This document shows, one piece after another, positions 6,801 to 10,545 of a stretch of 10,545 bases of DNA. The stretch comes from Candidatus Nitrotoga sp. CP45. GTDB taxonomy: Bacteria; Bacteroidota; Bacteroidia; Flavobacteriales; Flavobacteriaceae. The position numbers and the translations under genes are program-made. Location: positions 1 to 10,545 of the forward strand of contig CALQCV020000047.1 in NCBI GenBank assembly GCA_943329165.2, read 5' to 3'. Position 1 is the first letter of the stretch; each line of letters begins with the position of its first letter. The notes under the pieces were generated by a model, which was not told where the DNA came from, searched no databases, and was given only the letters and a program-made list of their open reading frames with translations.

Positions 6801-8370
6801 AATATTCCTGATTATTCAATCCGTAGCGATAACCACGTCCGCGACCAATAGGTGTTGATTGTTTTTCGCCGTCGCGAACGCACAATAAAATATCGTGAGC
6901 ATTCGCATCTTCTTTATCGATATAGAAAACATTATTGGTTGCAACGGTTTTTATTTGGTGTTTTTTTGATAATGAAATCAATGAGGTATTTACCCGATTT
7001 TCATCTTCCTGATTATGGCGCATTAATTCCAAATAGAAATCAGCTCCAAATTCTTTTTTCCACCAAAGCATGGCTTCTTCCGCTTGGTTTTCACCAATAT
7101 TTAAAATTTTACTTGGAATTTCACCGTATAAATTTCCGGACAACACAATGATATCTTCTTTGTATTGCTGAATGGCCTTTCTATCGATTCTTGGCACATA
7201 ATAAAATCCTTCGGTGTAAGCAATGGAAGATAATTTTGCCAAATTGTGATACCCTTTTTTGGTTTTGGCCAAGAAAACAATTTGGTAACCGTTATCTTTT
7301 CGGGATTTATCTTTTAAATCATCACAAACGTAAAACTCGCAGCCTACAATAGGTTTGATAATAGTTTCTGTTTGCACTTCTCCGTTTTCTTCGGCTTGTT
7401 TGTTTTTGGCTTGAGCCGATTTATTATGGTATAAAATATCGCGAACAAAATGAAAGGCGCCCATCAAATTAGCATGATCCGTCATAGCAACCGCAGGCAT
7501 TTTATTTTCAACAGCCGCTTTTACCAAATCGGCAACGCTAATTGTGGATTGTAATACAGAAAATTGTGTGTGATTATGCAAATGAACAAAATCAACTTCG
7601 GACAAAGTATGATGAACTAGTTTCTCTTCTTGAGTTGGCGTTGCAACCTCTTCTTGCTGACGAAATTGTCTACGAATTTCTTCAGAAGCTTGTTTCAAGT
7701 TGATATGTTTCAACCCAATAAGTTGAATTTCCTGCGGATTTTTTTTATGAAATCTGTCAAAATAATCTGCTGGAACGTCTAATTCTTCTTTGCTAAAAAC
7801 TTGTCTGTTGATTAATTCTAAAAAGCAACGTGTAGTAGCTTCAACATCGGCAGTAGCATTGTGCGCTTCAGAAAACGGAACTCCAAAAAGATATTGATGC
7901 AACTCGGTTAAGGTTGGCAATTTGAATCTTCCACCACGACCACCAGGCAATTTTAAAAGTGATGCCGTAACTTCGGTACAAGTGTCCAAAACGGGCATCG
8001 AACTCATAGGAGATTGCATTTCACTTCGGTAAAATTCACAACCCATTATGTTGACATCAAAGCCAATATTTTGTCCAACAATAAATTTTGATTTTGATAA
8101 CGCAGTATTGAATTTTTCTAAAACCTCTTTTAATTCTATTCCTTGCGCTTCGGCTAATTCGGTTGAAATACCGTGAATTCTTTCGGCATCAAAAGGGATA
8201 TTGAATCCTTGAGGCTTTACCAAATAATCCTGATGTTCCATAAGATTTCCGAACTCATCGTGCAACTGCCAAGCAATCTGAATACATCGTGGCCAATTGT
8301 CAGTATCTGTAATTGGCGCCGACCAATTTCTTGGCAAACCAGTTGTTTCGGTATCGAAAATTAAATACAT
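3856..8370 (-). CDS. dnaE: DNA polymerase III alpha subunit with N-terminal proofreading exonuclease domain
   Basis: 1504 residues; E. coli DnaE has 1160. Order: DEDDh exonuclease (about 1-190; D6 and E8 in FDTET, D105 in NIGFDV, H170 and D175 in AHNATADVEA), linker, PHP domain (about 260-500), polymerase core (VGPGRGSAAGS 646-656; catalytic D689 and D691 in PDIDIDF; D861 in LLKMDFLGL), helix-hairpin-helix (GIGAVKGVGANA about 1129-1140), a likely sliding-clamp motif QVSLF (1222-1226), an OB-fold (about 1290-1380), and an acidic then basic C-terminal tail. It copies the chromosome in complex with the clamp and clamp loader; the fused exonuclease should supply proofreading in cis. Several PHP metal ligands are replaced (see findings). 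Start ATG 8368-8370 begins directly at the first exonuclease strand. A TATTTTTG box is at 8426-8433; trxA follows on the same strand. Confidence 0.96.
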   Translation of the reverse strand: MYLIFDTETTGLPRNWSAPITDTDNWPRCIQIAWQLHDEFGNLMEHQDYLVKPQGFNIPFDAERIHGISTELAEAQGIELKEVLEKFNTALSKSKFIVGQNIGFDVNIMGCEFYRSEMQSPMSSMPVLDTCTEVTASLLKLPGGRGGRFKLPTLTELHQYLFGVPFSEAHNATADVEATTRCFLELINRQVFSKEELDVPADYFDRFHKKNPQEIQLIGLKHINLKQASEEIRRQFRQQEEVATPTQEEKLVHHTLSEVDFVHLHNHTQFSVLQSTISVADLVKAAVENKMPAVAMTDHANLMGAFHFVRDILYHNKSAQAKNKQAEENGEVQTETIIKPIVGCEFYVCDDLKDKSRKDNGYQIVFLAKTKKGYHNLAKLSSIAYTEGFYYVPRIDRKAIQQYKEDIIVLSGNLYGEIPSKILNIGENQAEEAMLWWKKEFGADFYLELMRHNQEDENRVNTSLISLSKKHQIKTVATNNVFYIDKEDANAHDILLCVRDGEKQSTPIGRGRGYRYGLNNQEYYFKSAEAMKKLFHDLPEAITNTEEIVNKIEIYDLSREVLLPKFDIPSEFLVPEDEADKGKRGENKYLHHLTYEGAIRRYTEITPDIKERIDFELLTIENSGYPGYFLIVQDFIAEARRMDVSVGPGRGSAAGSVVAYCLGITNIDPLLYNLLFERFLNPDRVSLPDIDIDFDDEGRSKVMDYVIQKYGSKQVAQIITYGTMATKSSIRDTARVMDLPLFEADKVAKLIPGLMPSKWNLARLLSEDEAIIKKALRPEEFDRVKELISLSKVGNLCSETINQAKFLEGNLRNTGIHACGVIITPSDITNFVPVATAKDSDLYVTQFDNSVVESAGLLKMDFLGLKTLTLIKDTVKLVKYRSGKDLNPDEFPIDDIKTYELFQRGETVGIFQYESAGMQKYMKELKPTVFGDLIAMNALYRPGPIAYIPSFIKRKNGEEKITYDIEACEELLKETYGITVYQEQVMLLSQKLADFSKGDADVLRKAMGKKQKDVLDKMKPKFISQAEAKGHSADKLEKIWKDWEAFAEYAFNKSHSTCYAWIAYQTAYLKANYPAEYMAAVLSNNMSDIKQISFFMEECKRMGLQVLGPDVNESFYKFTVNDNYAVRFGIGAVKGVGANAVDTIVQNRKGETYKSIFDLAKKIDLRAANKKAFESLALAGGFDCFQNTHRAQYFHIEGEGITFLEKAVRYGSKFQENENSSQVSLFGESSDVQIAEPIVPPCEEWSTIEKLAKEKEVVGIYISGHPLDDYRFEMKYFCNSKLENLKNLLNYIGKTLTFAGIVTNVQYRTAKNGKDWAMFTLEGYDESHEFRIFDEDYLKYRHFLVNNQFIYFKVMIKEGWVNRETGKKSDPRIQFTDVKQLQDVLPQFAKKLSIQMDINDLHKNAIEQLNDVFQSNKGDNTVTFEIVEFDIAKIIPELVPKIIAVDDENFEPENLDEIEIEIPVIEEEIKIMTKVSLPSRKLKIKISKELLIELEKMKVRFSLN

Positions 8371-8381
8371 GCAAGCAAGGG

Positions 8382-8409
8382 ATTAGGCAAAAGGCATTAG
8401 CCAAAAGCT
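8382..8409. repeat. 14-base imperfect tandem repeat in the dnaE leader
   Basis: ATTAGGCAAAAGGC (8382-8395) is followed directly by ATTAGCCAAAAGCT (8396-8409). It lies 12-39 bases upstream of the dnaE ATG, inside the predicted 5' leader. Its GGCAAAA-like period of seven is the complement of the CTTTTGC heptamer in the glycosyltransferase gene. Confidence 0.6.
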
Positions 8410-8425
8410 ATTGTTATGATAAAAA

Positions 8426-8433
8426 CAAAAATA
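8426..8433 (-). promoter_or_regulatory. -7 promoter box (TATTTTTG) for dnaE
   Basis: Matches TAnnTTTG on the minus strand between the upstream terminator and dnaE, and predicts a leader of about 50 bases. No well-spaced TTG is visible. Confidence 0.42.
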
Positions 8434-8470
8434 CATTTTAGCCTTCAGAAAACGAATTTTAGTTATCAAC

Positions 8471-8505
8471 AAAAAATAAAAAAGCCACCTCAATCGAGAT
8501 GGCTT
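8471..8505 (-). terminator. Rho-independent terminator of the RRM protein gene
   Basis: Minus strand AAGCCATCTC, loop GATT, GAGGTGGCTT (8482-8491 with 8496-8505, ten pairs with one T-G), followed by TTTTATTTTTT. It begins 23 bases after the stop of the RNA-binding protein gene and separates it from dnaE. Confidence 0.9.
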
Positions 8506-8528
8506 TCCTAATTATTTTAGTGTGTAAA

Positions 8529-8870
8529 CTAGTATCTTCCTCTGTCTCCACCACCACCGCGAGAATTTCCACCACCACCATAACCACCACCTGAACGGTT
8601 GTTATTAAATGATTTTCTTTCTCCTTCCGGTTTTGGTTCTGATTTATTAACTACGATAGTACGTCCTTCTACTGTTGCTCCGTTTAATTCGTCGATAGCT
8701 TTTTGAGCTTCTTCATCATTAGACATTTCAACAAAACCAAATCCTTTACTTCTTCCAGTAAATTTATCAGTAATAATTTTAACAGAATCAACTGCTCCAT
8801 AAGCCTCAAAAGACTCTCTTAAATCTGCTTCGTCAATACTGAACGGAAGACTTCCAACAAAAATATTCAT
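8529..8870 (-). CDS. Small RRM RNA-binding protein with glycine-rich tail
   Basis: 113 residues. One RNA recognition motif covers about 1-76: RNP2 is IFVGSL (3-8) and RNP1 is KGFGFVEM (42-49), with the aromatic residues that stack on RNA (Phe4, Phe44, Phe46) present. The tail from about 93 is Gly/Arg/Tyr-rich with RGG-like pieces (SGGGYGGGG, RGGGGDRGRY), as in cyanobacterial and Bacteroidota single-RRM proteins of the Rbp type. It should bind single-stranded RNA in the cytoplasm; roles in cold adaptation or RNA turnover are inferred from relatives. ATG at 8868-8870 starts directly at the first beta strand (MNIFVG). A TACTTTTG box (8894-8901) lies 23 bases upstream, and a strong terminator follows, so it is monocistronic. 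Confidence 0.94.
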   Translation of the reverse strand: MNIFVGSLPFSIDEADLRESFEAYGAVDSVKIITDKFTGRSKGFGFVEMSNDEEAQKAIDELNGATVEGRTIVVNKSEPKPEGERKSFNNNRSGGGYGGGGNSRGGGGDRGRY

Positions 8871-8893
8871 ATTATTTATTTAAAATTCGAAAA

Positions 8894-8901
8894 CAAAAGT
8901 A
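8894..8901 (-). promoter_or_regulatory. -7 promoter box (TACTTTTG) for the RRM gene
   Basis: Matches TAnnTTTG on the minus strand 23 bases before the ATG. No clear TTG partner. The surrounding gap (8871-9004) is AT-rich with long A and T runs; a weak A/T-rich hairpin near 8953-8995 might end the upstream lipoprotein transcript. Confidence 0.42.
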
Positions 8902-9004
8902 GTTTAAAAAAAGTGTAAATCGTTATTAATTTGGACTTTATTATTTAATTAACAAAAAAAAATATCCTTAGATGCCTTTTTTTATTTTTTATTTAGAATT
9001 ATTT

Positions 9005-9712
9005 TTATGGCAAAATCGGTATTTTATAGAATTCCCCATACTGGAAATTCAGTATTGGGTTGTCAAAAGGACTCCCGTTTGAATTGGCTGCATTAAATTT
9101 GAATTTACCTGAAACAGTAAAATTCACCTGGTCATATTCTGTGATACTAATTTCACCATTACTGTTTTGAACATTCGTAACGCTAATTGTACAATCAACA
9201 TTTCCGCCGGCAACAGTAACTAAATCCCCTGCTAAATAGCCACTGCCGCGTGAAGAAACCGTTACAGAAGTAACAACTCCTGAAGCGTTGACAACAGTAT
9301 TAACTTTTAGTCCGCTTCCTAATCCTCCAGTTGTAGCTACAGAAGTTCCGCTGCTGTAACCCGTTCCGCCATCTACCAAACTTATACTTCCCGTGGGACC
9401 TGCAACTGCAATGGTAGCGTACTCTAATTCTACATCATTAAAACTAGAAAAATAGGTTGCCGAATTATTACTATTTGTAGTGCCTAAAATATAGGTCCCA
9501 ACATTAGCACTGCTCGTGTTCAAAGTAACTACTTCATCTGCTGTGGATGCTTCGATCCTTAATTTCGATCCGTCAATATAAGCTCTTGCTTCATTGGCTC
9601 TCCAAAAAACATTATCTTTTAACCCTTGAAAACCAGGATTATTAAACTTCACATCTTCTTGACAAGAAGAAAAAGCCGCAGCAACAATAAATAGGGACAA
9701 AAATCTTTTCAT
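9005..9712 (-). CDS. Flavobacterial lipoprotein (DUF6252-like) with glycine-rich inserted repeats
   Basis: 235 residues. The signal peptide MKRFLSLFIVAAAFSSC ends in lipobox FSSC (Cys17), followed by QED, similar to the acidic export signal after the lipidated Cys that sends Bacteroidota lipoproteins to the cell surface. The outer parts, VFWRANEARAYIDGSKLRIEA (35-55, split here by a turn at GS) and ISITEYDQVNFTVSGKFKFNA (188-208) with GEFYKIPI near the end, resemble small flavobacterial lipoproteins of the DUF6252 type (from memory). Between them about 106-176 is a Gly/Ser/Thr/Val-rich beta stretch with two similar units, GGTGYSSG (115-122) and RGSGYLAGD (155-163), separated by GVVTSVTVS (145-153). 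Function unknown; probably an envelope or surface protein. Start ATG 9710-9712; a TATTTTTG box (9732-9739) is 19 bases upstream. It is divergent from rpsP. Confidence 0.8.
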   Translation of the reverse strand: MKRFLSLFIVAAAFSSCQEDVKFNNPGFQGLKDNVFWRANEARAYIDGSKLRIEASTADEVVTLNTSSANVGTYILGTTNSNNSATYFSSFNDVELEYATIAVAGPTGSISLVDGGTGYSSGTSVATTGGLGSGLKVNTVVNASGVVTSVTVSSRGSGYLAGDLVTVAGGNVDCTISVTNVQNSNGEISITEYDQVNFTVSGKFKFNAANSNGSPFDNPILNFQYGEFYKIPILP

Positions 9713-9731
9713 TTTTCAAAGTATTTCTCCA

Positions 9732-9739
9732 CAAAAATA
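9732..9739 (-). promoter_or_regulatory. -7 promoter box (TATTTTTG) for the lipoprotein gene
   Basis: Matches TAnnTTTG on the minus strand in the 200-base divergent gap shared with rpsP. Apart from the two promoters and the rpsP leader hairpin I see nothing else in that gap. Confidence 0.42.
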
Positions 9740-9836
9740 ACGTTTTAAAGTAAAAACGCTAAATAAATTCCAAAAAAATAATGTTAAAGTGCGAGGTGGA
9801 AGCTACTTATTATACAAAAAGATTCTATTCGATTAG

Positions 9837-9863
9837 TTTGTTTTCAAAAAAAAGCTATATTTG
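9837..9863 (+). promoter_or_regulatory. rpsP promoter (TTTG ... TATATTTG)
   Basis: TATATTTG (9856-9863) is a perfect -7 box. TTTG (9837-9840) could be the -33 element, but the 15-base spacer is shorter than the usual 19. Predicted leader of about 45 bases before the rpsP ATG. Confidence 0.68.
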
Positions 9864-9879
9864 CACCCTTAAAAATAAC

Positions 9880-9894
9880 GAGGTCGTGTACCTC
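9880..9894 (+). promoter_or_regulatory. Hairpin in the rpsP leader
   Basis: GAGGT (9880-9884), loop CGTGT, ACCTC (9890-9894): a five-pair GC-containing stem in an otherwise AT-rich leader, ending 18 bases before the start codon. It could be a ribosomal-protein autoregulatory leader; there is no proof from one sequence. Confidence 0.4.
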
Positions 9895-9912
9895 AAATTA
9901 ATCAAAAAGATT

Positions 9913-10545
9913 ATGTCAGTAAAAATTAGATTACAAAGACACGGTAAAAAACAAAAACCTTTTTACTGGATCGTAGCAGCTGATGCTAGGTCAAAAAGAG
10001 ATGGTAGATACCTTGAGAAATTAGGAACTTACAATCCAAACACCAATCCTGCAACAATTGATTTAAACCTTGACCAAGCAGTTCAATGGTTACACAATGG
10101 AGCACAACCAACAGATACTGCAAGGGCTATCCTTTCATACAAAGGGGCTTTGATGAAACATCACCTTGATGGCGGGGTTCGTAAAGGAGCTTTAACACAA
10201 GAGCAAGCTGATGCAAAATTGGCTACATGGTTAGAAGAAAAAGCCGGAAAAGTAGACACTAAAAAAGAAGGTTTATCAAAAGCACAAGAAGCTGCTAAAG
10301 CAAAAGCTTTAAAAGCTGAAAAAGTTGCTAATGACAAACGTGCTGCTGCCGCTGTTGAAGCTGCAAAAGTAGTTGAAGAAGAGGTTGCTGAAGATACTGC
10401 GGTTGAGGCTGTAGCTGATGAAGCTCCAGAAGTTGCTACTGAAGTAGCTCCAGAAGAAGTTGTTGCTGAAGAAGCTCCAGCTGCTGAGGAAGCTCCAGCT
10501 ACTGAAGAAACAATTGCTGAAGTTGCTGTCGAAGAAGCACCAGAA
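9913..10545 (+). CDS. rpsP: 30S ribosomal protein S16 (bS16), 3' partial, with long acidic tail
   Basis: The frame is open to the end of the window, so 211 residues are visible and the stop lies beyond. The N-terminus is typical S16: MSVKIRLQRHGKKQKPFYW, then VAADARSKRDGRYLEKLGTY and NP, and later TDTARAILSYKGALMKHHL (67-85). S16 binds 16S rRNA during early 30S assembly; E. coli S16 has only 82 residues. Here a further 120 or more residues follow: a Lys/Ala-rich helical part (about 117-150), then a Glu/Ala/Val/Pro-rich acidic tail (about 151 on) with repeated EEAPA units. The ATG at 9913 is preceded by an A-rich stretch (ATCAAAAAGATT) instead of a Shine-Dalgarno sequence, as is common in this group. 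rimM is the usual next gene but is not in the window. Confidence 0.97.
   Translation, partial: MSVKIRLQRHGKKQKPFYWIVAADARSKRDGRYLEKLGTYNPNTNPATIDLNLDQAVQWLHNGAQPTDTARAILSYKGALMKHHLDGGVRKGALTQEQADAKLATWLEEKAGKVDTKKEGLSKAQEAAKAKALKAEKVANDKRAAAAVEAAKVVEEEVAEDTAVEAVADEAPEVATEVAPEEVVAEEAPAAEEAPATEETIAEVAVEEAPE
10465..10500 (+). repeat. 18-base tandem repeat in the rpsP tail
   Basis: GCTGAAGAAGCTCCAGCT (10465-10482) is followed by the same 18 bases with one silent change (GAA to GAG; 10483-10500). It encodes AEEAPA twice and suggests that the acidic tail grows by in-frame duplication. Confidence 0.8.

Noticed and set aside
3908..8364. Several plus-strand open frames opposite dnaE and one minus-strand frame at 4701-4883
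   Set aside because: They are shadows of the polymerase gene and have no domain signature or start context.
9173..9412. Prophage tail gene in the lipoprotein region
   Set aside because: The glycine-rich repeats are inside a protein with a lipoprotein signal and flavobacterial flanks, and no phage genes are near.
1..10545. CRISPR array, insertion sequence, toxin-antitoxin or defence island
   Set aside because: No spaced direct repeats, transposase motifs or recognisable defence genes were found; the coding content is housekeeping.

Overview
The window looks like an ordinary chromosomal stretch of a Flavobacterium-like member of the Bacteroidota. The evidence is low-GC DNA, promoters of the TAnnTTTG type instead of TATAAT, start regions without clear Shine-Dalgarno sequences, flavobacterial lipoproteins, a DnaE with a fused N-terminal exonuclease, and an S16 protein with a long Ala/Glu tail. 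I see no prophage, CRISPR array, insertion sequence or toxin-antitoxin system.

Layout. A membrane-anchored family 2 glycosyltransferase enters from the left (2-820, +). It converges on a two-gene cassette on the minus strand: a secreted 123-residue protein (1375-1746) followed after 3 bases by a TonB-like lipoprotein (895-1371, TTG start). Next on the minus strand come tRNA-Asp with a strong terminator (1989-2102) and a solitary DUF58/VWA-like protein (2235-3161). These are followed by thioredoxin (3425-3742), the 1504-residue replicative polymerase DnaE (3856-8370), a small glycine-tailed RRM RNA-binding protein (8529-8870), and a lipoprotein with an unusual glycine-rich insertion (9005-9712). 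On the plus strand rpsP (ribosomal protein S16) starts at 9913 and runs off the right end.

The genes are mostly housekeeping units transcribed separately: replication with proofreading, redox, translation and envelope. Clear Rho-independent terminators follow the tRNA, trxA and the RRM gene, so these are short transcription units, not one operon.

The most interesting content is between and inside genes. Two copies of a two-helix element (819-881 and 3241-3337) fold the same way, with five paired positions where both partners change between copies. This argues for selection on structure, and the element may belong to the Flavo-1 RNA family. The second copy carries, in its apical loop, the widespread CCTTCGACTGCGCTCAGG repeat. 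Short slippage-prone repeats also sit inside the glycosyltransferase membrane region (heptamer), in front of the DUF58 gene (octamer) and in the dnaE leader (14-mer).
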